Assembly (NCBI GenBank): GCA_008508345.1
Contig: QNGE01001730.1
Span: 55,660 to 119,659, forward strand
Length of the DNA: 64,000 bases
Direction: 5' to 3'
From: Paragonimus westermani
Lineage: Eukaryota > Platyhelminthes > Trematoda > Plagiorchiida > Troglotrematidae
How positions within the stretch are numbered: position 1 is the stretch's first letter; each line of letters opens with the position of its first letter. Of the stretch, positions 10,432 to 20,670 are shown piece by piece. The notes under the pieces are model-generated. The model made no database searches. It was not told the origin of the DNA and worked only from the letters and a program-made list of their open reading frames with translations. Made by a program: the position numbers and the translations under genes.

Positions 10432-10720
10432 TTTTGATGTATGATGTATGATAGTGCAGTTCGTTTTGTTGGTGGCTCAGCGGTGTTGGACTCTCTGTTT
10501 TTCCGTAATAGACTCCGACTGATGAAGTTTCGTGGGTATCCGCTGCAAAGAAATACGCGGTGTAGGTGGCTTTCTTTCTTTTTCCGGAGCTCTGCGGTGA
10601 TGCAGTGTTTCAGCCCGTTTGAACAGAGTTCGAATGCAACTTATTTTATGGCAGACTGGGTGGCTGCTGTGAAAACTAAGGAGTTGTTCCGCGTGTGTTT
10701 CTTTCCGATTAACTGAGGCC
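9592..10720 (-). mobile_element. Penelope-like element, 3' part
   Basis: Minus-strand remnant. Upstream of the open GIY-YIG frame, broken pieces read HRVFLCSGYPRNFI and RTLLKRAETLHHRR (10500-10660), the linker that follows the RT domain in Penelope-like elements. The RT core itself is not visible. The element ends where LINE piece 3 stops, so it probably inserted into that LINE. Confidence 0.7.
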
Positions 10721-10854
10721 TCTAGTGTTCCATCAGGTTTGCGGTTGATTATTTCATCGAGGGACAGCAGTTAGTTGTCGTTCTCCATCTCCATCGTGAA
10801 TTTAATATCGTTGTATTCACTGTAATCGCTAAGAGCGGCGGTACTGTAGCGTTT
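10721..10854. other. Short unassigned stretch before Gypsy-1
   Basis: Probably contains the 5' limit of the Penelope-like copy and the left flank of Gypsy-1. No target-site duplication is evident. Confidence 0.3.
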
Positions 10855-11182
10855 TGTGCAGCATTTTGTACTTCATACTTTTTATTGTTCATTCTTTTCG
10901 CCTTCATCTAACTCACGCGTGCACTGTGGGTTTAAACCATGTTAAGCGATCGACTCCATAATCGATAATAAAAATTGACTTCCGGGATCGTGAGCCGTGC
11001 GTTTTCTCTGCGTTTCGTGTCGTTCGAGTACAGGTTTCGGAATAATTAAATACTAATGGAACCAACCATTTATTCCGACAAACATTTCTTAGGAGCAGCA
11101 CTAAGGGTCGTATCCACTGGAATTTCTAATTCAACGCACCTCCACGAAATATTGTGAATCATTTCCTTTTGTTTTCATCACA
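10855..11182 (+). repeat. Gypsy-1 5' LTR
   Basis: Starts TGTGCAGCATTTTGTAC and ends ATCACA (TG...CA). It aligns along its whole length with 23834-24163, roughly 80% identical by eye with small indels. The divergence suggests an old insertion. Confidence 0.75.
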
Positions 11183-11454
11183 CTTGATATTGTTTGGATC
11201 CACTATATAAACTGGTGAGCCCGGATTTTTTGCCATTTTCTCTTTTGTACATGTGTTTTCTTTTGGTTCCGTAATCTATATGCTCAGAACTCTCAGCATT
11301 TTCCAATGAGTTCTGAATTTGACACTAGTTTATTTTCCGAGAACGCTATTACCCTGAAATTACCTGCATTTTGTACTTCAAGCCTCAGCTTTTGGTTCAC
11401 TCGAGTGAGAGCATTTTTTCGATTTTGTTCGATTGCTTCATAATTCGCCATGCT
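11183..11454 (+). other. Gypsy-1 leader, primer-binding region
   Basis: Carries CTATATAAAC at about 11203 and then GGTGAGCCCGGAT, similar to the sequence I associate with the primer-binding region of CsRN1-type elements. No coding sequence. Confidence 0.4.
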
Positions 11455-12115
11455 TCCTTATATGGCTACACAGTTGCCCACATATATTGCTTCCGAAATG
11501 ATTAATATGCTTGACCCCATGCCAAATGAGTGCCCATAAGATAAACTCAAAGCTGTTGTTTCAAAGCTTACCACGGCGTCAGATGAGGTCAAGCTCCAAC
11601 AATTACTTTCCGGTGTGGAGTTGGGTCACCACACCTCTTCTAAATTGCTTTGTCACGTGAGATACCTGACAGTTGGTTCCATCTCCGGGCAACTGTGGAC
11701 CAAATGCCTCCCGCTCAACACGTCAGTCATTTTGTCAGTACAGGACCCCGACACCCCACTGGAAAACTTAGCAGACAAGGTTCACGAGTGTTTCTTCAAG
11801 CGTTCCATCAATCACGTTCATGATTCTTCTCCTTACGCTGACACCCAAGAAATGCTTGATAACCTCCAACGTAAGTTGATTCAGCTAACATTCACTGTGA
11901 ACAACTTAGCCGGACGCCTCATTAAAGGCCGTAAATTTATTCACACTTGCCCCCGCTCTTGCACGCGACCTCGCATATTTGAGCTGCAAACCTCTGGCAT
12001 CTGTTACTACCACTGACGTTTCGGTGACGACTCCCGAAAATGCAAACGCACATGCGCACATGACAGTCCACGCACTAAGGGCAACACCAATCAGGGAGAA
12101 GACCCGGTCAGCAAG
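11455..12115 (+). pseudogene. Gypsy-1 gag (capsid and zinc knuckle)
   Basis: The first stretch reads MATQLPTYIASEM, with a stop, then DKLKAVVSKLTTASDEVKL, QQLLSGVELG and PDTPLENLADKVHE, the capsid pattern of CsRN1-type gag (LKA.L..RT..SE, LQQLL..EELG, L..LAD). The 133-codon open part spans 11615-12016. Just after its stop, CYYH at the end and FGDDSRKCKRTC in the adjoining frame form the C-x2-H...C-x3-C finger characteristic of this clade. Gag would package the element RNA. One stop near 11537 and a frame change near 12016 inactivate it. Confidence 0.7.
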
Positions 12116-12129
12116 TAATGGCGACAGCT

Positions 12130-12430
12130 GCTGCTGGCCAGCCCGACAGTCGCCTGTTTTTTGTTTAGGACAACTCTACCGTACTTCGGTTCCTTATTGA
12201 AAACGGTGAAGTGGTCGGCGTTATATCCCCAGGTAGAAGTAAACGCGATCTCGAATCCGCATAGTACACCCTACAGGTAGCCAACAATTCCGAAGTCTTG
12301 ACCTACGTCCAACACCCAATTATCAGCATCGATTTTCTCACCAAGTACGGTTTGGCCGTTGACCTCAGCCGCCGGAAACTCGTAGACAGCATCACTACTC
12401 TTTACGTTCAAGATAAAGCCACCGCCATCA
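12130..12430 (+). pseudogene. Gypsy-1 protease, active site lost
   Basis: In the correct order after gag: RLFF near 12148, then LIENGEVVGVISPGR where the aspartic protease should read D-T/S-G, then HPIISIDFLTKYGLAVDLSRRKLVD (12310-12390), equivalent to the IxGxDFL flap-to-C-terminus region. The catalytic Asp-Thr-Gly is absent and several frame changes occur. Confidence 0.6.
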
Positions 12431-12529
12431 ACTCGATCAGGCTTCGAAAGGCTTAACCGGAAGCCAACCAGTATACAGTCTTGTTGAAACGTGATGTTGT
12501 CTATCATTTCATCACCAAGGGACCATTCA

Positions 12530-13360
12530 ACTTCGCAAGTTCGCGTCGACTGCCTCCGGAGAAGCTGAAGATCACCGAGGCGGAATTTACGGAAATGCTA
12601 CGTTTAGGAATTATCCATCCCTAAAAGAGCCCATTGTCATCGCCTTTGCGCCTGGTCCCCAAGAAGACTGCGAGAGACTGGAGGCCATGCAGTGACTACC
12701 GAGCACTGAGCAACGTTACCATGCTTTACCGTTATCGGATTCTGCATATTCATGACTTTTCCACTAGCCTTTCCGGGAAAGATATCTCATAAAATAAATT
12801 TAATCAAGGCATATCATCAAATTCCTGTGGATGCCGATGACATCGCTCACAACCCCGTTTGGCTTCTTCGAATTTTTTGTATGCTTTCTGGCCTCAGAAA
12901 CGCCGCCCAAACGTTCCAACGCTTCATAGCCCTAGGTTTCCGCGGAATAGACCTTGTGTTTGCTTACAGTGACGACATGCTGGTTGCCAGCAACAATGCA
13001 CAGAGGCATCTCTCTCGTCTGAAGTCTGTCTTTGAACGTTTAACTCACCATGGTGTCACCATCAACACGACCTAATGACTCTTTGGTGCTTCCTCCATTG
13101 GCCTTCTCGGTCATCGCATCGACGGAGACGGCATCAGGCCATTGAAGGATCATCCATTGCCTCAGTCTACTGAAGGCCTCAGTCGATTTTTGGGATTGTC
13201 AATTAATATTGTCGCTTTATCCCCAACTGCTCTGACATGCTGGAGCCCCTGATTTATCTGCCGCAGAATAACCCCAAAAAGTTTGCCTCACCCAAGAGGC
13301 CACTGCTGCTTTCACATCCGTCAAGCAGACCCTGGAAAATGCCACATCTCTCGGCTATCT
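12530..13360 (+). pseudogene. Gypsy-1 reverse transcriptase
   Basis: RPPEKLKITEAEF and EMLRLGII at about 12550-12620, then [11 protein letters not shown], then KINLIKAYHQIPVDADD (motif A region, 12790-12845), LRNAAQTFQRF (12890) and AYSDDMLVASN at 12962 (YxDD with Ser). The RT-RNase H linker follows: LTQEATAAFTSVKQTLENA and then TSLGYL, ending near 13360. There the protein is cut off exactly where RNase H should start; it resumes as integrase at 21064. RNase H and the integrase zinc finger are missing. Frame changes and stops are numerous. Confidence 0.7.
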
Positions 13361-13361
13361 G

Positions 13362-13595
13362 GGTCATCATCATCATGTACAGCAATACACCAGTGGTTCA
13401 CGCTAATGCTCCGCTGCCACACAATCATGAAGAAAAAGAAAACCCTATATAGAACGGAAGAAGGAGAAAAGAAAAGGACGGGAATGGACCTAACTACTGA
13501 AAATAGCTAAATCTATATTCAAACATTCAACATCAAGGTGCCTGCGCCTTGGAAACAAACAACTGAGCTGCAAGTGACAGGGAGGCGTCATCAGA
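13362..13595 (-). mobile_element. RTE 3' tail, copy in Gypsy-1
   Basis: Reverse complement of the RTE 3' end seen at 2500-2745, beginning with a CATCATCATCATG run (13367-13379) that is the ATG-type repeat at the 3' end. The GCCACACAATCATGAAG and AACTACTGAAAATAGCTAAATC words are shared with 58565-59200 and 62965-63545. It abuts the broken end of the Gypsy-1 RT, so it probably inserted there. Confidence 0.65.
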
Positions 13596-13993
13596 GTGTT
13601 CCCTACAGAAGCATAGTTTGTTGTCCCTACAGCGCGTGTTCCTACTCCCCCTCAGCTGGCTTCCTCTCTGCCCCATCTGGCCAACACTGTGCACCCTGTG
13701 ATCCAATCAGGTGTCTCTCTGATTTGCTAGTCTTCATTGGTTTTCACTTGAAATAAATGGGCAGTACATGTCGGGAGGACGCCTTCTTCCGAACTAAAAG
13801 CATGAGGGCAATTGTTGTTCATTTGCCGATTTTATTTGAGGATCATTTAGGGGGTCTGGTCTCCACGGGAGTTCCAAGTATGGATGCGGTTGGAGCGAAA
13901 ATTGGGCGCTTCAAAGTTCCATCGGGGTCTTCATAAGGCATCCGATCCACCAAAACCGCTTTCGGTGACCATAAGAGATGGGTGTACGACATA
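13596..13993. other. Unassigned sequence before Gypsy-4
   Basis: No recognised domain. It may be further RTE sequence or flank into which Gypsy-4 inserted. Confidence 0.3.
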
Positions 13994-14001
13994 ATACACA
14001 A

Positions 14002-14180
14002 TGTTTAACGTTCGTAACCCAAGCACAATAGAGTCTACCTCACACAAAAAGAGAAAAGTCACAAGGCAACGAGGAACGTGTATTAACACAACACATATAC
14101 CGAAGGAGATCCAGGTCACGCCGTGTCCTTATCCATATATATATTTGGGACCCCACGGTCCGGAAACAAACCACAAATCA
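14002..14180 (-). repeat. Gypsy-4 3' LTR (proposed limits)
   Basis: On the minus strand starts TGATTTGTGG just after GAAAACGAGG (a possible polypurine tract) and ends GTTAAACA. A TATATATATGG box lies inside. It is repeated at 19931-20109 with very few differences. Confidence 0.55.
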
Positions 14181-14195
14181 AAAGTTGCCTCGTTT

Positions 14196-14963
14196 TCACT
14201 GACTGCTGACCTCGAGTTCTGGTTGGTCATCTTCCTCAGCTCCGTGCATAGATGCGGCCAGCCCGCCTGTTCGAGGACCTGAAAGGGAGCAGAAGGGAGT
14301 GTATGTGGTCAAACAAGATGGCGGCACACTACAAGCTATTACACTACTCCCTCCTGTCGAAATCACTGGCCGCAGCGCTTCTGACAGTCCTCCTTCTGGC
14401 GGTATACTACACTCCTCAGCTACTTCCAAGTCGTTTCCATTAGTCGGCCGATCTCGTCCTGCAGTATCTCGCTTCAACCGATTGAAGTGTACTATCCCGA
14501 ACCCAGACCGGTCGTTGTTGGCTTCACGTATGGCACAGGTGGATTAGGAAATAATCTCATGCACAACATATGGTCCCTTCCATTCGCGGAACGATTTTCT
14601 GGAAACTCCGATCTCCGACGCTTCCGCACGTAGCCAGACTTCATTACCCGGTTCCAGGGGGCTCCCATGCGCCTTCTTATCATAATAATCCTTTCGCCTC
14701 TGCCGGGCCGTTCGCAGGTGTTCACGCGCTAAGGTATATGCCTCCGTCCATCCGTCACGTAATTGGATGAAGTAATCGGAAATCAACAGTTTGTCTGGGG
14801 GCAACCTAGAAACAAGCAAATCAGATGGCAGCTTCATTTTCCTCCTTGTCGACAGATAAATTTGGAATTGTTCTGTACAGGAATGGGTGCTAGCCCGGTA
14901 TGCAAGCAGGCACTGAGGAACGGCGGCGTCCCACGATCTGGTGTTTTCTGAATTCACGAACAT
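14196..14963 (-). pseudogene. Gypsy-4 integrase C-terminus and pol tail
   Basis: The frame at 14963-14544 reads LLAYRASTHSCTEQ, then LRTARQRRKDYYDKKAHG, the F-x-P-G-type EPGNEVWLR and EWKGPYVVHEI, the C-terminal domain pattern of Gypsy integrases. A frame change then leads to VHFNRLKRDTAG, the classic end-of-pol motif, and a Ser/Pro/Glu-rich tail stopping at 14196. The segment up to 14741 is duplicated at 20125-20670. Confidence 0.7.
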
Positions 14964-15041
14964 CTTGAGGGGAGATTTTAACGTGCGATTGATGCGTTCA
15001 ACCTCACCGTTGCCATGTGGGTGATAGGCACTCGTCCTCGT

Positions 15042-15356
15042 TTATCTTATGCCTAATATCCTACAACGTTCATGCATCAACGCACTTTCGAAATTTGGTC
15101 CTGGATCAGAATGCGGCTGGGTCGGAGCACCCCAGTGCGAAATCCAATGGTCAAAAATGAATTTGGTGGCTGTTACACCATCTACTGTTGGGAATGGCAC
15201 AGCTTCGTACCACTTGCTGAAATGGTCTACCATCACTAGGATGCATCGGTTTCCCAGGCTAGTATACGGTAGTGGTCCAACAATATCGACTTTTACTAAA
15301 TCATTCGGGCATCCCGTCAACATACTCCGTGACTGTGCTGAGGCATCCGCGCCCAC
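15042..15356 (-). pseudogene. Gypsy-4 integrase catalytic core
   Basis: Reads NDLVKVDIVGPLPYTSLG, then CILVMVDHFSKWYEAVP and HWGAPTQPHSDPGPNFES. These are the first catalytic Asp (VDIVG) and the second (SDPGPNFES), both present. The frame ends before the third acidic residue, with the C-terminus resuming at 14963. It is separated from the zinc-binding region by the non-coding stretch 15357-15728. Confidence 0.7.
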
Positions 15357-15728
15357 CGTTGCCGGACGTCACCTGTTCACATGTGCACGCACGGACGTCA
15401 CCTGTTCACATGTGCACGCGTGTGTGTTCCTCTCTCTCCAACCCCGGCCCCGGACGAACCAGTACTGTTACCCAAACAATCGATTGGGTGTCTGCTTGTC
15501 TTATCTGTCTCGTTACTATTATGATGTGATTCGCTCGTGTTCGATAAAGCTACGTGCTATTGCCGTCACGTGTTTTCACCCCACTCTGGGCCGACTGCGT
15601 GTCAGGGCTCGCAGTTCAACGTGGTTCTAAGTTGTGACAGGTGCGCACTGTCGTCTCTTAGGGCCTCCAATTTGTTCAAACAGGCTACAATTACTGCACA
15701 CATTTCTGACGTCCCTTTGCTGGTGCGG
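15357..15728. other. Non-coding insert splitting the integrase zinc finger
   Basis: The zinc-finger frame stops at RQRLW (15729), where related proteins continue with the Cys pair of the HHCC finger. About 370 bp without coding homology follow before the core at 15356. The same insert follows the second copy at 16384-16720, so it was present before the duplication. Confidence 0.5.
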
Positions 15729-16330
15729 TCACCATAAACGCTGTCTTGCAGCAGCTTCCAACTTTTTCCGGCCCGCACGCCCCAACTTCTCATAAAGCTC
15801 CTCCAAGACCACACGAACCGCTGATTCGGGGACTACACTCAGGGCATCATACTCGGGGCCGTATTGATAGTATAGAACACCATCGGGTATATAGAGATGG
15901 TTCCACAACGACCACAAACAGCGCGTCTCCCAACTGCATCCTGCCATCCCTTCGGTGGTCGGACGTGGACCACCCTCTTTTAATCGGTTGTATATGATTT
16001 GTAGATCAGCATCGTTGTTTTGGGTGGTTGCCCATCGATCACTTTCTTTCGGTCTGACAGTAAACATCGAAGAGTAACTAGCCGATCATGACGGGCAATC
16101 TCCGTGACTGCGATTCGGTTGTCTAGACAACGCATCAGCGTTTCTGTGACGCAATCTAGGCCTGTGTTTGCATTCAAAGCCATACTCTCGTGGAAAGTCT
16201 TACCAACGAGCAACCTTTTTCTCTGGGTCTTCGAAATTTTCCAACCACTGAAGAGATGAACGGTCCGTTTGCACCAAAAAACGTCTCCCTAGGAGATAAT
16301 GGTGGAAGTGTTTGATAAGCTGTACCAATG
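15729..16330 (-). pseudogene. Gypsy-4 RNase H end and integrase zinc-finger start, copy 1
   Basis: Two frames: GLDCVTETLMRCLDNR and CLLSDRKKVIDG (linker), then RPKESDRWATTQNNDADLQ, LYIPDGVLYYQYG and LEELYEKLGRAGRKKLEAAARQR. The last corresponds to the start of the H-H-C-C zinc-binding module. Identical to 16721-17322. The right edge (16330) joins unrelated bases, so this copy lacks the RNase H body. Confidence 0.65.
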
Positions 16331-16720
16331 CCAGCAAGCCAAACTAAATGGGGAAGGAATGTAGCATCAGCGCCCACCGTTGCCGGACGTCACCTGTTCA
16401 CATGTGCACGCGTGTGTGTTCCTCTCTCTCCAACCCCGGCCCCGGACGAACCAGTACTGTTACCCAAACAATCGATTGGGTGTCTGCTTGTCTTATCTGT
16501 CTCGTTACTATTATGATGTGATTCGCTCGTGTTCGATAAAGCTACGTGCTATTGCCGTCACGTGTTTTCACCCCACTCTGGGCCGACTGCGTGTCAGGGC
16601 TCGCAGTTCAACGTGGTTCTAAGTTGTGACAGGTGCGCACTGTCGTCTCTTAGGGCCTCCAATTTGTTCAAACAGGCTACAATTACTGCACACATTTCTG
16701 ACGTCCCTTTGCTGGTGCGG

Positions 16721-17506
16721 TCACCATAAACGCTGTCTTGCAGCAGCTTCCAACTTTTTCCGGCCCGCACGCCCCAACTTCTCATAAAGCTCCTCCAAGA
16801 CCACACGAACCGCTGATTCGGGGACTACACTCAGGGCATCATACTCGGGGCCGTATTGATAGTATAGAACACCATCGGGTATATAGAGATGGTTCCACAA
16901 CGACCACAAACAGCGCGTCTCCCAACTGCATCCTGCCATCCCTTCGGTGGTCGGACGTGGACCACCCTCTTTTAATCGGTTGTATATGATTTGTAGATCA
17001 GCATCGTTGTTTTGGGTGGTTGCCCATCGATCACTTTCTTTCGGTCTGACAGTAAACATCGAAGAGTAACTAGCCGATCATGACGGGCAATCTCCGTGAC
17101 TGCGATTCGGTTGTCTAGACAACGCATCAGCGTTTCTGTGACGCAATCTAGGCCTGTGTTTGCATTCAAAGCCATACTCTCGTGGAAAGTCTTACCAACG
17201 AGCAACCTTTTTCTCTGGGTCTTCGAAATTTTCCAACCACTGAAGAGATGAACGGTCCGTTTGCACCAAAAAACGTCTCCCTAGGAGATAATGGTGGAAG
17301 TGTTTGATAAGCTGTACCAATGATAGCATTTCCTTCCTAGTAGTACAATAATTCCTTTCACTATCGTTGAGTCTTCTGTTCCCATAAGCAATGACGCGCT
17401 CTACATCGTTCACATCTAACTGGGGCAGGGCAGCCCTTATGGCAGCTCCAATAGCCTCCGTGTCTAGAATAAACATTTTCGCGCCTGCCTTGGTATCCGG
17501 AAGCAC
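16721..17506 (-). pseudogene. Gypsy-4 RNase H and integrase zinc-finger start, copy 2
   Basis: From 17506: ILDTEAIGAAIRAALPQL (the D-x2-x5-GA RNase H start, with Asp present), RRLNDSERNYCTTRKEML (the conserved E-x-NY region), HFHHYLLGRRFLVQTDRSS (the TDH-like motif, here TDR) and LENFEDPEKKVARW. A frame change then leads to NADALSR-type sequence near 17110 and the zinc-finger start at 17059-16721. This copy is continuous with the RT and is the ancestral one of the pair. Confidence 0.7.
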
Positions 17507-17529
17507 TAGAATAGGGGCAGTGCACAGTA

Positions 17530-18464
17530 CATCTTTTAGCCGGTTAAACTACTGTTGGCACTTCTCAGACCACATAAAGCAAGGTCCTTTCTCAGTCATT
17601 GTCGTTAAGGGTTTAGCCATATGAGAAAATCCGGGAACAAACCGTTGACAATAAGAAGCCAACCCGAGAAAACTGTGGACCTCGTCAGCACTCACAGGAG
17701 TTGGTCATTCTTTCGCCTTACGCACATTTTGGAGATCACAACCCACACCGGCTATGGAGATGAAGTGTCCTAGGTATTTCACTTCAGTCTGCACGAAAGA
17801 ACATTTCGTAGGATTTAACCTCAATCCCGCCTCATTTGGTTTGGAGAGGACGTTGGATAAATTACACAAGTGTTCATCATTAGATCGTCCATGGATGTGC
17901 ACATCGTCCAAATAGACCAGGCACTGTCTAAAGATTAGATCACTCAGCACCTGTTGCATTAACCTCTGGAAGGTGGCCGGCGCATTCGCTAATCCGAATG
18001 GCATGGTTTTGAATTCATACGGACCGGAGGGAATTACAAATGCGGTTTTCATGCGATCATTGGTCTCTACTTCCACTTGCCCATAACCAGACTCCAAATC
18101 CAGGGTTCTTAATCATTCAGCTCCCGAAACAGCATCAATGTTTTCATCGATCCATGGTAGTGGAAACAAATCTTTTTCAGTCACCGCATTTAACTGACGG
18201 TATTCAACATATAATCTTAGAGAACCAAACTTTTTCTTAACTAACACTACCGGAGACGCCCATGGGGATGTTCACGGTCGGATGACATACCCTTTCCAAC
18301 ATTTCCGCCAACAGTTTTTGCACCTGCTCTCGGAAATGGACTGGTGGGCGACGAGCCGCTTGCCGAATCAGGCGTGCCCCTCCTGTATCAACACTATGTC
18401 GCACGACATGGGTGCGCCCAGGCAGCAGTCCTTCCCACCAGAAAGTCGCTCGGTGCTTCTCCAT
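17530..18464 (-). pseudogene. Gypsy-4 reverse transcriptase
   Basis: From 18464, frames read EKHRATFWW..., PVHFREQVQKLLAEML and MGVSGSVS (the RT N-terminus), KKFGSLRLYVEYRQLNAVT, LESGYGQVEVETND (motif A region, Asp of the usual LDL-S-GY lost), FVIPSGPYEFKTMPFGLANA, FQRLMQQVL, QCLVYLDDVHIH (motif C, YLDD intact, near 17905) and LRLNPTKCSFVQTEVKYLGH. The region 17705-17530 adds the thumb segment (FLGLASYCQRFVPGFS). At least three stops or frame changes. Confidence 0.75.
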
Positions 18465-18756
18465 TAATTCCCGTACTTTGTGTTATATGTGCTGGAAGGT
18501 GGGAAATGATAACCTTGATAATTTTTTGCCACTCGGATTCGAGGTGCGCCTATTCACTGGCTGGGTGCTGTCTTGTGGGAGCTCCCACAAGACCCGACAA
18601 TGTTTTGTACGCAGGTACCAAAGGAAAACGCTCACCAAACATACATACCGCACGATCAGACAGGTCCAGGACACATCCGGTGGAGACTGAACAATCACTT
18701 CCCAAAATAACGTGAAATGGTAATTTAGATGCACCCATGAAGCTCAGCGTGCAAAC

Positions 18757-18963
18757 CTAATTCCCTGCCCACACTATTCCGCCAACACAAGCCAGGATAT
18801 GTAATGGTTGTCCACTAACAGCTAGAACCTGGCCGATAGGCCCCGCAACAACTTTGAGCTGGCAGGTAGTATACGTCTCTTTATCAATCAGGTTAAATAT
18901 AGACCCGGAATTCAGCAAGCGATCAGAGTCGCGACCACTAATTTGTGCTTTCAAAACGTACAC
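18757..18963 (-). pseudogene. Gypsy-4 protease
   Basis: Reads ISGRDSDRLLNSGSIFNLID, matching the aspartic protease active site LLDSGS with Asp changed to Asn, then GPIGQVLAVSGQPLHI. It precedes the RT in the right order. The loss of the catalytic Asp would abolish activity. Confidence 0.6.
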
Positions 18964-18969
18964 AGTGTA

Positions 18970-19650
18970 GCAACCCTATTCTTATATTTAATAACAGGAG
19001 GGATAAGCGACTGACACACCGGAGACTTATCAACATACGCACGCTTCCCAGCGGATAATGGGCACCAACGTGCCAGGTGCCCATGCCGGCCCCAAGCGAA
19101 GCAACTCCGCCAGTCGGACCGCCCGTTCATTGGAACTTCCGCTCTTAGCTGGCCTTGTGCACAATCTTCGCCCCTTCTGTAAGCGCTTCCGCGGGCCAAC
19201 AGACCCTGCCCTCGATTAGCGAGAGGGCCCTGCGTCACACAAGTGAACTGTTTATCAGCAGGCTCCACACGTCCCGCCGAGTCTAACGATTCAGCCAACT
19301 ATTTAGCCTTGGTCAAGTTTTTAGGGGAGCGGAGAAGGAACTCACGCTGACACTGCGACCGTCAAATCCCTTCCAAAAACCTTTCTAAAATACAGCTTTT
19401 CCTCTGCTCTTGCGTCTCTTCTACAAAAACCATTCGCGCTGGTCTCCTCAATTGCTGAATATAATCCATTAATCTTTCCGTACTGCGTTGGCGTCTCTCA
19501 TGAAACTCCCTCCGATATTCAAATGCAGGGCGAAGACCTGCGATCCTTCGTTGTACAAAGTGAAATAGGATCTCAAGATTCTCTGGGGTGTCAAAATCAA
19601 CCATTTTTCCGTATGCCTCACGGGAAAGCAAGGTCAACACAGCATCCACA
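18970..19650 (-). pseudogene. Gypsy-4 gag with altered zinc knuckle
   Basis: The frame 19649-19362 reads FEYRREFHERRQRSTERLMD, YIQQLRRPARM and CILERFLEGI, the capsid C-terminal pattern of Gypsy gag. After stops, 19298-18951 ends with CFAWGRHGHLARWCP, a CX2CX4HX4C knuckle whose second Cys is Trp. Gag functions in RNA packaging; this copy is broken by stops near 19362 and 19300. Confidence 0.65.
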
Positions 19651-19930
19651 TGCCGGTCTGGGAGAAGTGTTTCACGTAGCGGTGCACGTGAACTTCCCAG
19701 AAGTGAAAGCCTTCCCCAATAATGTATCCCTTCGGTGCCAGAAGTACACGCTCCTCTCGTACGTGACCTGCATGATCAGTGTCTGAAATACACACTTCCT
19801 AAGCCTCTTAAATAAGTTTTGGCATTTTTCCGGTACCTGTTGAACTGAGCATTATTCGTAAATTCGTCCCATTGTGGGTGTCAAAAACGTAATATTCCAA
19901 TGGGTCGGTCACAAGCGAAAAGATACACAA
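19651..19930. other. Gypsy-4 leader region
   Basis: About 280 bp between the proposed 5' LTR and the gag remnant on the minus strand. No clear primer-binding site recognised. Confidence 0.3.
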
Positions 19931-20109
19931 TTTTTAACGTTCGTAACCAAAGCACAATAGAGTCTACCTCACACAAAAAGAGAAAAGTCACAAGGCAACG
20001 AGGAACGTGTATTAACACAACACATATACCGAAGGAGATCCAGGTCACGCCGTGTCCTTATCCATATATATATTTGGGACCCCACGGTCCGGAAACAAAC
20101 CACAAATCA
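19931..20109 (-). repeat. Gypsy-4 5' LTR (shared with an upstream truncated element)
   Basis: Near-identical to 14002-14180 at offset 5929. The final CA of the 3' copy is AA here. Confidence 0.5.
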
Positions 20110-20670
20110 AAAGTTGCCTCGTTTTCACTGACTGCTGACCTCGAGTTCTGGTTGGTCATCTTCCTCAGCTCCGTGCATAGATGCGGCCAGCCCGCCTGTT
20201 CGAGGACCTGAAAGGGAGCAGAAGGGAGTGTATGTGGTCAAACAAGATGGCGGCACACTACAAGCTATTACACTACTCCCTCCTGTCGAAATCACTGGCC
20301 GCAGCGCTTCTGACAGTCCTCCTTCTGGCGGTATACTACACTCCTCAGCTACTTCCAAGTCGTTTCCATTAGTCGGCCGATCTCGTCCTGCAGTATCTCG
20401 CTTCAACCGATTGAAGTGTACTATCCCGAACCCAGACCGGTCGTTGTTGGCTTCACGTATGGCACAGGTGGATTAGGAAATAATCTCATGCACAACATAT
20501 GGTCCCTTCCATTCGCGGAACGATTTTCTGGAAACTCCGATCTCCGACGCTTCCGCACGTAGCCAGACTTCATTACCCGGTTCCAGGGGGCTCCCATGCG
20601 CCTTCTTATCATAATAATCCTTTCGCCTCTGCCGGGCCGTTCGCAGGTGTTCACGCGCTAAGGTATATGC
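20110..20670 (-). pseudogene. Second copy of Gypsy-4 pol 3' end
   Basis: Same sequence as 14181-14741: LRTARQRRKDYYDKKAHG, EPGNEVWLR, EWKGPYVVHEI and the VHFNRLKRD tail. Upstream (20671 on) the homology stops abruptly. A pol 3' end directly upstream of a 5' LTR is not part of a normal element; it suggests two copies sharing one LTR, one of them truncated. Confidence 0.7.

Larger units (their letters stand above)
15345..17322. repeat. Tandem duplication inside Gypsy-4 (939 bp identical core)
   Basis: 15392-16330 and 16384-17322 are identical by eye (offset 992), joined by 53 bp (16331-16383). The similarity extends left to 15345 and 16365 except for a 29-bp unit (CGGACGTCACCTGTTCACAT...) present twice in the first copy (15363-15420) and once in the second. 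The unit contains RNase H C-terminus, integrase zinc-finger start and a non-coding insert. Confidence 0.85.
13994..20109 (-). mobile_element. Gypsy-4, Ty3/Gypsy retrotransposon nested in Gypsy-1
   Basis: Minus-strand element in the order LTR, gag, protease, RT, RNase H, integrase, LTR reading from 20109 down. The LTR is probably about 180 bp (14002-14180 and 19931-20109). The repeat extends beyond the LTR into the 3' pol region, because another pol 3' end lies at 20110-20670. Multiple frameshifts, a 939-bp tandem duplication and an integrase insertion make it defective. Its domains differ from those of Gypsy-1 and Gypsy-2 (retroviral-like zinc knuckle, longer integrase tail), so it belongs to another Gypsy lineage. 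Confidence 0.75.
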
